A stretch of 64,000 nt of DNA from Sciscionella sediminilitoris (GCF_000737195.2 NZ_JALM01000042.1:1-64000); one strand, 5' to 3'. Shown: positions 35,723 through 46,036, numbered from the stretch's first letter. Program-made: numbers and translations. The notes: generated from the sequence alone by a model not told the origin.

Positions 35723-37111
35723 TCATCGCCCTCCGGGCTGTTCGCCACCGATCGGGGAACCCCCACTGGCCGCATCCCCGGGAGGAGCCGTCGGATCGAC
35801 CGGCCGGTACTCGTCGGCGTAACGGACGTCCGCGTCATCGAGTTTCCCGGTGAGCCAGGATCGCCATTTGCCCAGCGCACGCTGCATCTGCAAATCCTGC
35901 TTCAATTGGTCCTTGACCTTGTCGAACTGCGCCGGTTGCGGCGGTGTGATCCCGGTTACCTCGCCGACGTTCCAGCCGTACTTGCTCTGCACAGGCCCGA
36001 ACACCGTACCCTGACCGGCCGCGAAGGCCGCGCCGCCGAACTTCGCGTCGAGCTGGTCCTTTGTCACTGCCCCGAGCGCACCGCCCTGCTCGCGGGTGCT
36101 GGCGTCTCGGCTCACCTGACGAGCGACAGCGTCGAACGGCTTACCCGAACGGATCTGCGAGATGGCGCTATCGGCGCTTGCCTTGTCCTGCACCACAATA
36201 TTACTGATTTGGCGCTTTTCCGGGGTCGCCAGCTGCGCGCGGCGTTTGGTGAACGCGGAGCGCACATCCTGGTCGTTCACCGCGGGTACATCAGCGGTCA
36301 CCTTGTCGAACAGGCGTGACAACGCCAGCCTTCGCTTCAGCTCCTGAACGACCGCTTGTTCGTTGGTTCCCTGGTTCCCGAGTGCCGATACGAACTTGCT
36401 GTAGGCATCGGGGCCGTCACCGAGCTTCTGTGCGACGAACTTCGACAGCGTGTCCCTGGCCGTCTTATCGGCCACCTGCAATCCGTTGTCTTTCGCCGCC
36501 TTATCGAGGACGAGACTCACGACGTAGGATTTCGCGGCGTCTTTGCGAAACTGCGCCAGCCGCTTCTGGTCAGCCGGCACTTGGACGCCGTACAACGCGT
36601 GCATCGTGTCGACCTGCTTATCAAGCTGGTCCACGGTGATGTCATTGTCACCGTATTCGAAGGCCACGCCCCGCGGGAGCCAGGTCGGCAGGAACGAGAG
36701 AACTCCTTCTCCGGACTCCATCCCGAGCAGCGATTTGCCCGAACGCAGCCAGAAGAAGCTGCCGCCGAACACGAGAATCACCACCAGCACGACCACTACG
36801 GCCACCCTTGTCGAGCGTCGGCTCGACTGCACGAGGCTGGAAAGCTTTCTACGGATTCCGATCGGCCGACCGGTGGGCTCCGGAGTGCGCTGCTGCGGTT
36901 CGGATTCGCCGTCAAGCGCCGCCCGCAGGCGCGCTCTGGCCGATTCCGCTTTGGACACAGGCTCGTCGATCTGTTCGGTGTACTGCGGTTCCAGCTCCGT
37001 AGGCTCGCCCAGCGCCTCGAGCAGTCGTTCGCGCGCACGCCGCGCCTTCGGCCCGTAATCTTGTTCCCCGGTCTCGCTACGGCGGGGTGCCACATCGGTC
37101 TCGAGTTTCAT
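35723..37111 (-). CDS. Membrane-anchored parvulin-type peptidyl-prolyl isomerase (PrsA/SurA-like)
   Basis: 462 residues. A charged cytoplasmic N-terminus (1-100) is followed by one membrane helix (about 102-122), a SurA-N-like helical chaperone region (about 150-270), and a parvulin domain (about 280-390: EKRQISNIVVQDKASADSAISQIRSG, then GGALGAVTKDQLD, then GPVQSKYGWNVGEV). The C-terminal tail is Gly/Pro-rich. It should help fold exported proteins at the outer face of the membrane. ATG overlaps the MMPL stop by four bases, so it probably serves the Mce complex or its exporter. Confidence 0.82.
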   Translation of the reverse strand: MKLETDVAPRRSETGEQDYGPKARRARERLLEALGEPTELEPQYTEQIDEPVSKAESARARLRAALDGESEPQQRTPEPTGRPIGIRRKLSSLVQSSRRSTRVAVVVVLVVILVFGGSFFWLRSGKSLLGMESGEGVLSFLPTWLPRGVAFEYGDNDITVDQLDKQVDTMHALYGVQVPADQKRLAQFRKDAAKSYVVSLVLDKAAKDNGLQVADKTARDTLSKFVAQKLGDGPDAYSKFVSALGNQGTNEQAVVQELKRRLALSRLFDKVTADVPAVNDQDVRSAFTKRRAQLATPEKRQISNIVVQDKASADSAISQIRSGKPFDAVARQVSRDASTREQGGALGAVTKDQLDAKFGGAAFAAGQGTVFGPVQSKYGWNVGEVTGITPPQPAQFDKVKDQLKQDLQMQRALGKWRSWLTGKLDDADVRYADEYRPVDPTAPPGDAASGGSPIGGEQPGGR

Positions 37112-39411
37112 GACTGCGCTCCAACCACGGCTAGTCGTCCTGTTTCGTTGCCTGCCTTTCCGCCTGGGATTCGTGGGTTAGGTCTGACCCGGGTGGCCGC
37201 CACGACGCAACTCGCCGAGATCAGGGCCAGCACGACCGAGCCCGCGAGCAGGGCTCCGAACTGCGCGATCGCCGCAAGCCCGGAGACGAGCAGCACGGCG
37301 TAGCCGACAGCCGAGCTGGTCGCCGCGAGTAGCACCGAGCGGTACAGCCCTGCGCTTCGGGATCGTCTCGCCTCGGCGAGCAGCACGGTGAACTCACACC
37401 CCACCGTCGCGGTCAGCGACCCGAGGCAGACAGTGATCGGACTCAGAGGGATACCGAACAACCACAACAGAAACAGCCCGCTTCCAGTGGCTAACGCCGC
37501 CGCGAGAACGGCACGGCCGGCGTCGGCCCGTCGGCGCAGCCCAATCGAGAGCACTGCGCCCGCGGCGAGGATTCCGGCTATATTGCCGAATACGCGCTCC
37601 TTCGAGAGCAGTTGATTGCCGTGCACCGCGACCATCGGGAGCCCGCTGAGCTGAACGTGGTATCCCTTCGGCGGGGGCGGCAAGGATGCGCGCAGATCAT
37701 CCCGAAGCCCCTGCAACGTACCGAGGTCATCAAGCTTGACCCCGAAACTGAGCAACGCGACCTTGTTGTCACTGCGGAAGATCGATCCGGTCAGATAGGA
37801 CGGCAGCAGCCGGACACCTGCCTGGATCTGCTCCGCCGAGGGATTCGCCCCGAGAAACGGGAGCAAGGTGGGTGGGGACACGACGGTGTGGAGCTGGTCA
37901 CCGTGTTTCGCGATGGCGACGTCCTGGGCGCGCTGCGCCCACCCGACCGCCTCCGGGGACAATACGTCCGGTCCGCGCAACACGACATCGAGCTCACCCG
38001 ATGAACCGATCGTCGACTCTACCGAACGCGCCTGATTCATCTCGGGCAGACCGGCGGCGAGCTTGTCCACGCTGGCTTCGACACCAAGTCCGGGCAGCAG
38101 CGCCCAACCGGCCACCGCGGCTACTCCGAGAAGCGCCAACGGTCCCCATCTGGCGAGGTAACCGCGCTGCCGCTCGATCCGCCACTCGGCAACCGGCGCC
38201 GATTCGACGGGCAGCAGCCGGTAAAGAACCATCCCGCTGAGCGCGGCCAGCAGCACGCCGATCGCCATCGAGAGACCAAGATCCTGCACGAACGGCAAGG
38301 GCGTGAACAGCAGCGTGGCGAAACTTGCCGAGGTACCGGCCACAACGGCCAAGACCAGCCGTTTGCCGGCCCGCTGCGCGAAATAGGTCGGATAATAGCT
38401 GCCGATACCAAGCAGGGCGGGTAAGAACGCGGCTACTCCGAGCGAGACCGGTTTATCGAGCCAGCCGAACACGGCCAGTGTCAGGCCGACGGCTATCACG
38501 GTGCTGCACACCGGGAGCAACCTGCGTCGCCACCGCGTCCAGGGGATCAGCAGAAAACACGCCCCTACCGCGATGATCGCGGCGGTGCCCAGCAGGGGGA
38601 TCTCGGAGCGGACCTTGTCTCCGAGTGCGGAGATCAGCGCCGGAACACCGGACACGTGGACGTCCGCCGCGTCGAGCTTCGCATCCGCGACGGCCTGGCG
38701 GACCTGTGCGACAAGCCGGTGCGCGGCCGCCTCATCAAGCCCTTGACGCGGCCGGACGAGCACGGCGACCGAGTCCCTGTTCGGGATGATGAACCGCCAC
38801 TGAGGTTTCGGGCTGCCCCCGGCGCCGTAGACGGCTGCCTTGACGAAATTCGCGTTGTGCAAGGTCGGCAAGCCGGAGGGCAACGCCTGCACGAGCAACT
38901 TGCCGTATCTGGCGTCGAACTGCGCGGCTGCGGCCTCGCCCGCCTCCTTCGCACCTGCCTCGCCGAGGCCGCGTTGCTTGGCCGCGCTTATCGCCTGGTC
39001 GCGGATGCCGTCCCGGCGTCCGGTCAGCTCCGCGAGCAAGTCCTGGGTCTGGCCGGCGATCTGGTTCAACGTCGTGCCCGGCCCGTATACGACAGCGGAG
39101 TCGGGCAGCTTCGAGAGCTTGCCCTCTAGCCGCACGAGGGGCATCAGGTGCTGCCCGTCGAGTTGCTGATCAGGCTTGCGCCCGTGGACCAGCACGACGA
39201 TCGGGTCGGCGCCGAACGAGCGGGCGAGTTCGTCGGTCTGGCGCAGCACGCTGTCGTTGTTGGGCAGGAACGAGTCCAGGTCGGTACGAACCTGCAGCTG
39301 CGCCAGCCCCCCGGCGAGGAATCCCGCCAGCACCAGCCCGCCCAGCAGCGAAAGCCATACGCGCCGCGGGGCAAGTCTGGCCCGCATCCGAGACAGCCTT
39401 TGGCCGAACAT
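37108..39411 (-). CDS. MMPL/RND-family transporter in the mce operon
   Basis: 767 residues. A first helix (about 19-39) is followed by a large extracellular loop opening with DLDSFLPNNDSVLRQTDELARSFG, then a five-helix bundle (about 265-405) with LGIGSYYPTYFAQRAGKR. A second helix at about 435 and a second loop precede a second helix bundle (about 615-750). This two-fold pattern is that of RND/MMPL exporters of lipids. ATG start, next to the MceF-position stop codon. An RND exporter in an mce importer operon suggests lipid movement in both directions or a joint envelope machine. Confidence 0.86.
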   Translation of the reverse strand: MFGQRLSRMRARLAPRRVWLSLLGGLVLAGFLAGGLAQLQVRTDLDSFLPNNDSVLRQTDELARSFGADPIVVLVHGRKPDQQLDGQHLMPLVRLEGKLSKLPDSAVVYGPGTTLNQIAGQTQDLLAELTGRRDGIRDQAISAAKQRGLGEAGAKEAGEAAAAQFDARYGKLLVQALPSGLPTLHNANFVKAAVYGAGGSPKPQWRFIIPNRDSVAVLVRPRQGLDEAAAHRLVAQVRQAVADAKLDAADVHVSGVPALISALGDKVRSEIPLLGTAAIIAVGACFLLIPWTRWRRRLLPVCSTVIAVGLTLAVFGWLDKPVSLGVAAFLPALLGIGSYYPTYFAQRAGKRLVLAVVAGTSASFATLLFTPLPFVQDLGLSMAIGVLLAALSGMVLYRLLPVESAPVAEWRIERQRGYLARWGPLALLGVAAVAGWALLPGLGVEASVDKLAAGLPEMNQARSVESTIGSSGELDVVLRGPDVLSPEAVGWAQRAQDVAIAKHGDQLHTVVSPPTLLPFLGANPSAEQIQAGVRLLPSYLTGSIFRSDNKVALLSFGVKLDDLGTLQGLRDDLRASLPPPPKGYHVQLSGLPMVAVHGNQLLSKERVFGNIAGILAAGAVLSIGLRRRADAGRAVLAAALATGSGLFLLWLFGIPLSPITVCLGSLTATVGCEFTVLLAEARRSRSAGLYRSVLLAATSSAVGYAVLLVSGLAAIAQFGALLAGSVVLALISASCVVAATRVRPNPRIPGGKAGNETGRLAVVGAQS

Positions 39412-40701
39412 CTACTTTCCCTCTTGTTTGATGTGCGGGTATTTCCCGGTGAACGGCGCCGGATCCACAGCCGAACCGGGCCCCGGATAGGGATTGTTCC
39501 GGTTGAACAGCGGAAGCTGCGTCGTCAACGGCAGTCCGGGGGCACTCTTCTCATTCGCGATCAGCCCCACCTTCAGCACCCCGCTGTCGGTGTTGAGCGA
39601 CTGGCCGAAATTCGTGAAGAAGGCGGTCAGGTCATGCGCGTACGGGCGCAGGTAGGAAAGCATCGGATTCACATCGCGCAGGGCCACGTCCACATGCGGG
39701 ATCGCTGCGGACACGTCCTTCGAGACGGCTGGCACCCTGTCCAGCGTTCCCGGTGCCCTGTCGAGGGTCCGGTCCAGGGAGGGCAGGAGTCCGCGCAGAT
39801 CGGAGGCTGTCGCCGGGAGTTGCCGCAGTGCCGCACTGACTTGCGGTGCCGATCGCTTCAGATTCGTGGCAACCGGAGCAAGCGAATCGGAAAGCGAACC
39901 GAGCCCCGAGGTCGCACGGCGCGCGCTGTCGAGCACCCCTGGCAGCTTGCGCAGCGTCGTCCGGATATCACCCTGCCCGTTGGCCGTCACCTTGCTGATC
40001 TGGTCGGCGTCCGAGACGAGCTTCGCGATCTGTCCCTGCTTGTTGTCCAGCGCGGCGACCAGCGTAGCGGCGTCCCCGGTCAGCTTGCGCAGGTCGCCGG
40101 ACTGGCCTGCCAGCGCATCTAGCGCGCCCCGGCCCTCCCGCGACATATCGCCGACACCGGCCATCGCCGCGGAGAGGCTGTCCTGGCTGTTCGACGTGGC
40201 CTTTCCAAGAGACCGGACCGAGCTGGCCAATGCCTGCCGTGTCGGGCGGTCGAGACTATTGAGCACATCGTTGAGTTCGACAGCCGGTTGTCCAGACCCG
40301 TCGGGAAGCAAAGTTCCGTTGCGCAGTGGTGCACCGGCACCGTCGTGTACCTCGACGAAGCTTTCTTCCAACAGAGTCTTGTACCGCACGCGGACGGTCG
40401 CCCCCTTGTGCAGCGGGCGCGGACCGGCATCGAGCTGCATGGTCACTCGCGCCTGCCCGCCGTCCGGCTCGATGGACACGACCTTGCCGATCCCTACCCC
40501 GGCCGCCATGACCTCCGAATTCTCCACCAGGTTGGAGACGTGCGGGATGTCCACCGAGATGCGGTAACCCTCACTGGTCACCAGTGGTATCCGGCCACCA
40601 GAACCAACCCACAGATAACCGAAGAACGCCAGGCATGCCGCCGCGAAAGCGAGAACCATCCCGAGCCGGATGTGGACCATCGTGGAATGTTTGATCTTCA
40701 T
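39412..40701 (-). CDS. MCE-family protein, sixth (MceF position)
   Basis: 429 residues. A single N-terminal helix (about 9-30) is followed by the MCE/MlaD domain (ISVDIPHVSNLVENSEVMAAGVGIGKVVSIEPDGG...). A long helical, repeat-rich stretch follows with many VNxLDRPTRQAL and LRKLPGVLD-type segments forming the needle. It ends NPYPGPGSAVDP and lysine-rich. It should be anchored in the plasma membrane and form part of the lipid-conducting hexamer. ATG at 40701 with GAGG six bases upstream; the frame before it overlaps the preceding gene. Confidence 0.87.
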   Translation of the reverse strand: MKIKHSTMVHIRLGMVLAFAAACLAFFGYLWVGSGGRIPLVTSEGYRISVDIPHVSNLVENSEVMAAGVGIGKVVSIEPDGGQARVTMQLDAGPRPLHKGATVRVRYKTLLEESFVEVHDGAGAPLRNGTLLPDGSGQPAVELNDVLNSLDRPTRQALASSVRSLGKATSNSQDSLSAAMAGVGDMSREGRGALDALAGQSGDLRKLTGDAATLVAALDNKQGQIAKLVSDADQISKVTANGQGDIRTTLRKLPGVLDSARRATSGLGSLSDSLAPVATNLKRSAPQVSAALRQLPATASDLRGLLPSLDRTLDRAPGTLDRVPAVSKDVSAAIPHVDVALRDVNPMLSYLRPYAHDLTAFFTNFGQSLNTDSGVLKVGLIANEKSAPGLPLTTQLPLFNRNNPYPGPGSAVDPAPFTGKYPHIKQEGK

Positions 40702-40708
40702 GCGGCCC

Positions 40709-41965
40709 TCACTTCGCCGGTTTCCCGAGCGTGCGCAACAGCGGAATGGTGTCCGGACCGACCTGCCCGATACCACGGAGCATGCCGCCGTCCCCGTCGG
40801 TGACGCTGGTGGCCGATCCGGTGTTGTAGACGAAGGCCTGCAAGTCCTGCAGATACGGCACCAGCGAACCAGTGACGGGGTCGAGCCGCGAGCTGATCTG
40901 TTGGAGGTCGGGGAGCGCGGCGTTCACGTCACCGACGACCGGCCTGAGATCGGACACGACCGGCTCTGCCTGTTGCACAACGGGTTTCGCCTTGTCGGCG
41001 ACGGATCCGAGTCGATCGGCAGTATCCGAAAGCCCGGCAAGCGCACCGGGTAGTTTGCCCGACGCGCGCCGGACGTCGTCCAGCGTCGGGTTCAGCTGAC
41101 CGGTCAGCTCCTGCACCACCTGTGTGGCCTGATGCAGCTGGTCGGTGAAATCGGGGAGACGGCGCAGGGTGGAGTCGAGCGGACCCCCCTTGTCGGCGAC
41201 CGTCCGCAGGGTCTGCTGGAGGTTGCCTGCCAGATCGGAGAGCCGCTGGTCATTGCCCCCGACCGCCTGCGAGATCGTGGCCAGTTCACTGACCAGCGCC
41301 GCGATCTCCTGCTTGCGCGTTCGAAGAGAGGACATCACCGGTTGCAAATCCCGGACCACCTTGTCGGTCGCGCTCAGGCCACCGGGCAGGTGACGGGGCG
41401 CGTCGGCCAGCGCCGTGTCCGACTCGTTGATCAGCGCGCCGAGCGCCGTTCTCGTGCCCCGATCCAGGTGCTGGGTCACCTTGTCGATCGTCACCGGACT
41501 CCGCGTATTGCCCAACGGCAGTGTCGCTCCCTGAGCCAGCGGCTTCCCGTGCTGGGCGTCGCCTGGGTTCACTTCCACGTACATCTCGTTGAGCGGGCTC
41601 TTGGGGCGCAACACCAGCGCCGCGTTCGAGTACACCCGGTACTTCGGGTCGATACCGAGTTCGACGTCGGCGGTGCCGTCCTTGGCGACACTGGCCGCCT
41701 GGATGGCACCGACCGTGACACCGGCAATCCGGACTTCCTGCCCCTGTCCCGCCGCGACACCCTGTGCATCGGAGAACTTGGCGTGGAAGACGAACCGGTT
41801 CGTCCACGGCCACGCGGTCAGTCCGGAGCCCTGGTGGCCGAGAATGATCCCACCGGCAACCCCGGCGAGCAGGAGCAGCACGACGAACATCGCGACATTA
41901 CGGCCGAGTTTCGGCTCGGTACGGATGCGCTGCCAGTACTTGCGCAGCTTGGCGCGCTTACTCAT
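40709..41965 (-). CDS. MCE-family protein, fifth (MceE position)
   Basis: 418 residues. An N-terminal basic stretch and helix (about 23-45) precede the MCE domain (FVFHAKFSDAQGVAAGQGQEVRIAGVTVGAIQAASV). The family's PKSPLNEMYVEVNPGD segment follows, then a long helical tail. No lipobox cysteine is seen, unlike many MceE lipoproteins. The ATG overlaps the preceding stop by four bases. Confidence 0.87.
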   Translation of the reverse strand: MSKRAKLRKYWQRIRTEPKLGRNVAMFVVLLLLAGVAGGIILGHQGSGLTAWPWTNRFVFHAKFSDAQGVAAGQGQEVRIAGVTVGAIQAASVAKDGTADVELGIDPKYRVYSNAALVLRPKSPLNEMYVEVNPGDAQHGKPLAQGATLPLGNTRSPVTIDKVTQHLDRGTRTALGALINESDTALADAPRHLPGGLSATDKVVRDLQPVMSSLRTRKQEIAALVSELATISQAVGGNDQRLSDLAGNLQQTLRTVADKGGPLDSTLRRLPDFTDQLHQATQVVQELTGQLNPTLDDVRRASGKLPGALAGLSDTADRLGSVADKAKPVVQQAEPVVSDLRPVVGDVNAALPDLQQISSRLDPVTGSLVPYLQDLQAFVYNTGSATSVTDGDGGMLRGIGQVGPDTIPLLRTLGKPAK

Positions 41966-43275
41966 CTATCGCCCTTCTCACTGATACCCGTCAGATGTCC
42001 GAGCAGTTGTTCGAGGCTGATCGGCAGGCCGCTGACCGTTCCCGCGCTGACCCCGATGCCGAATCCGATCGTGGCGCCGTTCTTGTCAGTGACGGAGGCG
42101 AGCCGGTCCATCCCGGCGACCGTGTAGGCCAGCTGCTTGTACAACGGCTGATTCCCGCCGCTGTTCTTGTAGTGACCGGTGCCGTGATACGGCGAGAGCA
42201 CCGTCTTCGTGACAGGACCGTTCAACCGGTCGAGCACCGGTCCACGCAAGTCGTCGAGCACCGGCGAAAGCTGCTTCGCGGTCGGGGTCAGCTGGTCGAC
42301 AAGGGGGCGGGCATTGGTCAGCAGATTCTTGAGATCACCGACCACCGGGCGTGCCTTGGTCAGGGCGGGGTCGAGATGGGCGAGCGTGGTGTTCAGCTCC
42401 CGCACTGCCGGACGCGCGGGCCCCGCGGTTTCGCGCAATTTGACCAGGGAATCCTTCAGCTCCGCCAGCCCGGAATCGGTCGAATCGAGTGTGGCGGGCA
42501 GCTTGTGCAGAGTGCCGGCGAGATCCTGCGAACGGTTTCCGAGCACGGTCCCGGTGCGGTCCAGATCGGCCGTGATCGAGTCGAGCTGCCCCTGCTGTCT
42601 GGTCAGCGCCGCCGCCGTCTGCTCGAGCCCGTCGACCAGATTGGGAAGATCGCTACCTGGACGGTTCCCTTGCACCGCAGTGAACACCGGTCCCGCGTCG
42701 GTAAGAGTGCTGTGCGCGTCCGCGAGCAAATCCTGCAGCGCCTTGTGCCCACGGCCATCCAAGGTCTCGGCTCCATTTCGGACCGTTCCCTGCAATGATC
42801 GCAGCGTATCGGGCTGAAGTGTCCTGGTGATCTTGTCCATCTCGACCGGGACTGTGGTCCGTGTCTGCGGAATCCCGGCAGCCGAGCGTCCTGGGGGTCC
42901 GCCCGGGACCAGGTCGATGTAGTAGTTGCCACCCAGCAGCGTGGTCGGCCGGATTCTCGCCGACGGTCGGCTGCGGAGCTTATCGGGGATATCGTCACCG
43001 ACGCGCATCGTGACCATCGCCGAACCGGAGCGATCCCGGTCCACGGCCGTGACGGTACCGACGTCGATCCCGGACATCTTGACCTGGCTGCCGTACGGAA
43101 CGATGCCGTAGTCCTGACTGAACCGCGCCGTGATCGTGGGCTCACCGCTGAACGCGACCTCCAGCTGTTGCTTGTAGAAGATCAGCACGCCGATCGCGGC
43201 AGTAGCCGTGATCAGCACCAAGCCCAGGGTCAGCGGCCGGATCCCCCGCGAATTGCGCAAACCGATACGTGCCAT
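41962..43275 (-). CDS. MCE-family protein, fourth (MceD position)
   Basis: 437 residues. Helix at about 13-34, MCE domain at about 40-125 (ITARFSQDYGIVPYGSQVKMSGIDVGTVTAVDRD), TTLLGGNYYIDLVPGG, then helical repeats. Near the C-terminus is FGIGVSAGTVSGLPISLEQLL. The ATG at 43275 overlaps the preceding stop (TGATG); 52 codons of open frame before it are not Mce-like. Confidence 0.87.
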   Translation of the reverse strand: MARIGLRNSRGIRPLTLGLVLITATAAIGVLIFYKQQLEVAFSGEPTITARFSQDYGIVPYGSQVKMSGIDVGTVTAVDRDRSGSAMVTMRVGDDIPDKLRSRPSARIRPTTLLGGNYYIDLVPGGPPGRSAAGIPQTRTTVPVEMDKITRTLQPDTLRSLQGTVRNGAETLDGRGHKALQDLLADAHSTLTDAGPVFTAVQGNRPGSDLPNLVDGLEQTAAALTRQQGQLDSITADLDRTGTVLGNRSQDLAGTLHKLPATLDSTDSGLAELKDSLVKLRETAGPARPAVRELNTTLAHLDPALTKARPVVGDLKNLLTNARPLVDQLTPTAKQLSPVLDDLRGPVLDRLNGPVTKTVLSPYHGTGHYKNSGGNQPLYKQLAYTVAGMDRLASVTDKNGATIGFGIGVSAGTVSGLPISLEQLLGHLTGISEKGDR

Positions 43276-44561
43276 CACTTTCCGCCGTTCTGCCCAAGCA
43301 GGCTGGTCTTGCGGTCCTTGATCGCCTGTCCAGGGGCCGGGTAGGGATTCCGTGACACGGTCGGATCCTTGAGGCCTGGGACCAGTCCGGTCAGCAACTC
43401 GGTGCTCGGAAAGATGAAGAACCGTGCCCAATGTCCGGAGTCATCCCCGTCGCTGAGCGCACGCGTCACGTAGGTGAAGAAGTCCGCGATCTCCGGGGAG
43501 TAGGCGCGCAACGTCGCGACCGGATCGGCGGCCGTGTTCACGGTCTTGGTGAGTTTCGGCGCCAACGGCCGGGCATCCCGCATGACACCGGTCAGATCGC
43601 GGACGGCCGGATCTGCCTTGGTGGCCACGGGCGGCACCTTGTTCAGCGGCCGGACCCCTTCCCGCAACACGCCGCGGACATCGGGAGTCGCTTTGCCGAG
43701 TGCCTCTGCCCCACTGCGCAGCTGCGTCATCGCGGAGCCGGTATCGGCGAGCGGAGGGTTCAGCTTGCGCAGCGCGGTCCGTGCCTCGGTCAGCGTGCCC
43801 GGCACCTTTCGCAGCGTTGCGGACAACGGCGCCCCGCCGTCGGTCGCGGCGGCGTCGAGCGTGGTATCGAGCTGCCTGACCAGACCGGCGAGTTGTTGCT
43901 GGCGTCCCTGAAAGCGCCCGGCGAACGCATCCACCGCACGCAGCATTCTTGCCGTTCCCGCTCCGCCACGCGACGAGAGCGCCCGTGAGATCGTACCGAC
44001 ATCCGGCAGCTCGTCGGGGAGGGCTCCGACCGTGTCGTGCAGATCCTTCGCGTGTCCGGCCAGCCCGCGTCCGGTCTGGCGAATCGTCGAGCCGAGTGCG
44101 TCGCGAGTCGGTTTGTCCAGGACGGCAAGCAGGTCGGTGACATCCTGTGCCCCGGTCGTATCCGCAGGTCCGAGCAACTGCCCCGGACGGAGCGCGCCGG
44201 CGTCCGGTGTTCCGGGATTCAGGTTCACGAACTTGAGGCCGAGGGCCGAGCGCGCGCCCACCGAGGCCGCCGTCGCATTGGCGTTGCGGTAGATCTTGTC
44301 GGTACTGCTCAGGTTGAGATCCGCTATCGCCACACCGCGCACCAGGCGGATATCGCCGACCTGGCCGACGCGGACACTTGCGATCCTGACGTCATCGCCC
44401 GGCCGCAGCGAACCGACGTCGCTGAAGGCCGCGCGCACCGTCAGTCTTGTCGTTCCCGGGATCCCGTGTTGGGCGGAGACTGCGAATATCGCCGCGGCGG
44501 CGAACACAGCAGCGACAACGCCACCGATGACCACTGACTTGGTGCGCTTGCGTGCTGCCAT
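43275..44561 (-). CDS. MCE-family protein, third (MceC position)
   Basis: 428 residues. Helix at about 10-28, MCE domain (TVRAAFSDVGSLRPGDDVRIASVRVGQVGDIRLVRG), then SALGLKFVNLNPGTPDAGALRPG. A long helical tail ends NPYPAPGQAIKDRKTS. The C-terminal NPYPAPGQ motif is shared with the sixth protein (NPYPGPGS). ATG overlaps the preceding stop by one base. Confidence 0.87.
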   Translation of the reverse strand: MAARKRTKSVVIGGVVAAVFAAAAIFAVSAQHGIPGTTRLTVRAAFSDVGSLRPGDDVRIASVRVGQVGDIRLVRGVAIADLNLSSTDKIYRNANATAASVGARSALGLKFVNLNPGTPDAGALRPGQLLGPADTTGAQDVTDLLAVLDKPTRDALGSTIRQTGRGLAGHAKDLHDTVGALPDELPDVGTISRALSSRGGAGTARMLRAVDAFAGRFQGRQQQLAGLVRQLDTTLDAAATDGGAPLSATLRKVPGTLTEARTALRKLNPPLADTGSAMTQLRSGAEALGKATPDVRGVLREGVRPLNKVPPVATKADPAVRDLTGVMRDARPLAPKLTKTVNTAADPVATLRAYSPEIADFFTYVTRALSDGDDSGHWARFFIFPSTELLTGLVPGLKDPTVSRNPYPAPGQAIKDRKTSLLGQNGGK

Positions 44562-46036
44562 CAGTTCCCGCCTCCGATGAGGAATTGCATCGCGTTCGAT
44601 TCCTGCTGCGCGCTCAGGCCTGTGGCGCTTCCGTCCGGTTTCTTCTGCGGTGCAAGCAATCCACTCGGCTGGCTGCCCTGCTTACCCAACAGCGAGGAGA
44701 GCACACCGCCGAGTCCATGTGGCTGCTCTTGGGCGATCGGTCCCGGCGCCGGACGTTGTGGCTGGGCGCCACCGGCGGCACCAGGCGGCGGCTGGTTGAG
44801 CGAGGGAATTCCGGTCGCCTTCTTGCCGAGCAGTTCGGGCAGTACGCTGCCGAGGGTGATGTTGGCGTCGAAACTCAGGTGGGCGCGGAAGTAGTGCGAG
44901 ATGCCGTCGTAGCCGTTGGTCGTCAATGCCCAGTAGCGCAAGAAGTTCAATACGTTGCCGAAGTTGTCCGAAAGATCGGTGACCACCGGCCGCGCATTCG
45001 AGACCACACCACGAAGGTTCGGGCTCGCGGCACGAAGCTGATCGGCTACGGGGCGGGCCTGCTCGAGGAGCTGCTTGGCGTGGTCGAGCACCGGTTCGGC
45101 GCTGCCCAGCGCCGGATTCGCGGACGCGGTGAATCCTTGGAGTTCCGCGCTGATCCGGTCGAGATTGTCCGTTGCCGGGCGCAACGCCCGTAGCGAGGGC
45201 GTCGTCTGGCGCGCCGTGGAGGTCAACGTCGAGAGGGTGCGGCTCGCATCCGTCAGCGTCGCGGGCAACTGCTCCAGCGTGTCATTCAACTCTCGCTGCC
45301 GCGCAGCGGTGACAGCCGTCACCTGATTCGCGGAGGACATCAGGCCGTCGAGCGATTTCCCGTGGTCGTCGGCGAGTGCCTTGGTCACCGGCCCGAGCTT
45401 GTCGACCAGATCGTTTAGCACACCGTTCTGATCGTGCAGGATCCGGGAAAACTTGCCGGTGTCACGCATCGCCGGTTCGAGCGCGGCAATCGCTTTCCTG
45501 GCGTTCTGACCGTTCCCGTCCAGGCCTTCGCCCAGCGTACCGATCAGCGCGCTCAGCGCATCACCTGTGGGCTGGTCCACCGTGTCGAGCACCTGGTCGA
45601 GATCGGTGCTCTGGGCCGTCTGCTTCGTCGGCAACACTTCACCGGGCCGTAGCGCAGGCGCCGCGTCCGAGCCACGATCGAGGTCAAGATAACGTTCGCC
45701 GAGCAGGCTCACTGCCCGGATCGTCGCGTGTGCGTCCGTGTGGATCGGGTATGCGCTGCTGTCGAGCTTCATCGACACCACGGCCTCATGCGGCTTCGCG
45801 AGCCGGATAGCCGAGATGGACCCCACCTTCACCCCGTGCACCTTCACATCGCTGCCCTCAAGCAACGGGCTCGCATCGGTGAACTGGGCACGAAGCACTC
45901 CGCCCTGCTGATCGGCTGTCGTGCCCACTACCGTCCAGCCGGAGGCCGCGAGCAAGACCGCGACGACCAGCAGTACCGTTTTTCCGACCGGCATCCGCCG
46001 CAGGCCGGGCTTGATACTCGACTTACGTGCGTTCAC
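44561..46036 (-). CDS. MCE-family protein, second (MceB position)
   Basis: 491 residues, the longest of the six. Helix at about 18-37, MCE domain (LRAQFTDASPLLEGSDVKVHGVKVGSISAIRLAKP), LLGERYLDLDRGSD, helical region, then a Pro/Gly/Gln-rich C-terminus (QPPPGAAGGAQPQRPAPGP) of low complexity. GTG at 46036 overlaps the MceA-position stop by four bases; GGGAG lies five bases upstream. Confidence 0.87.
   Translation of the reverse strand: MNARKSSIKPGLRRMPVGKTVLLVVAVLLAASGWTVVGTTADQQGGVLRAQFTDASPLLEGSDVKVHGVKVGSISAIRLAKPHEAVVSMKLDSSAYPIHTDAHATIRAVSLLGERYLDLDRGSDAAPALRPGEVLPTKQTAQSTDLDQVLDTVDQPTGDALSALIGTLGEGLDGNGQNARKAIAALEPAMRDTGKFSRILHDQNGVLNDLVDKLGPVTKALADDHGKSLDGLMSSANQVTAVTAARQRELNDTLEQLPATLTDASRTLSTLTSTARQTTPSLRALRPATDNLDRISAELQGFTASANPALGSAEPVLDHAKQLLEQARPVADQLRAASPNLRGVVSNARPVVTDLSDNFGNVLNFLRYWALTTNGYDGISHYFRAHLSFDANITLGSVLPELLGKKATGIPSLNQPPPGAAGGAQPQRPAPGPIAQEQPHGLGGVLSSLLGKQGSQPSGLLAPQKKPDGSATGLSAQQESNAMQFLIGGGN

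Noticed and set aside
39412-40701. An MceE-type lipoprotein signal
   Set aside because: The only cysteine in the N-terminal helix follows AAA, not the Leu/Val/Ile pattern of a lipobox, and the other five MCE proteins have no cysteine there.
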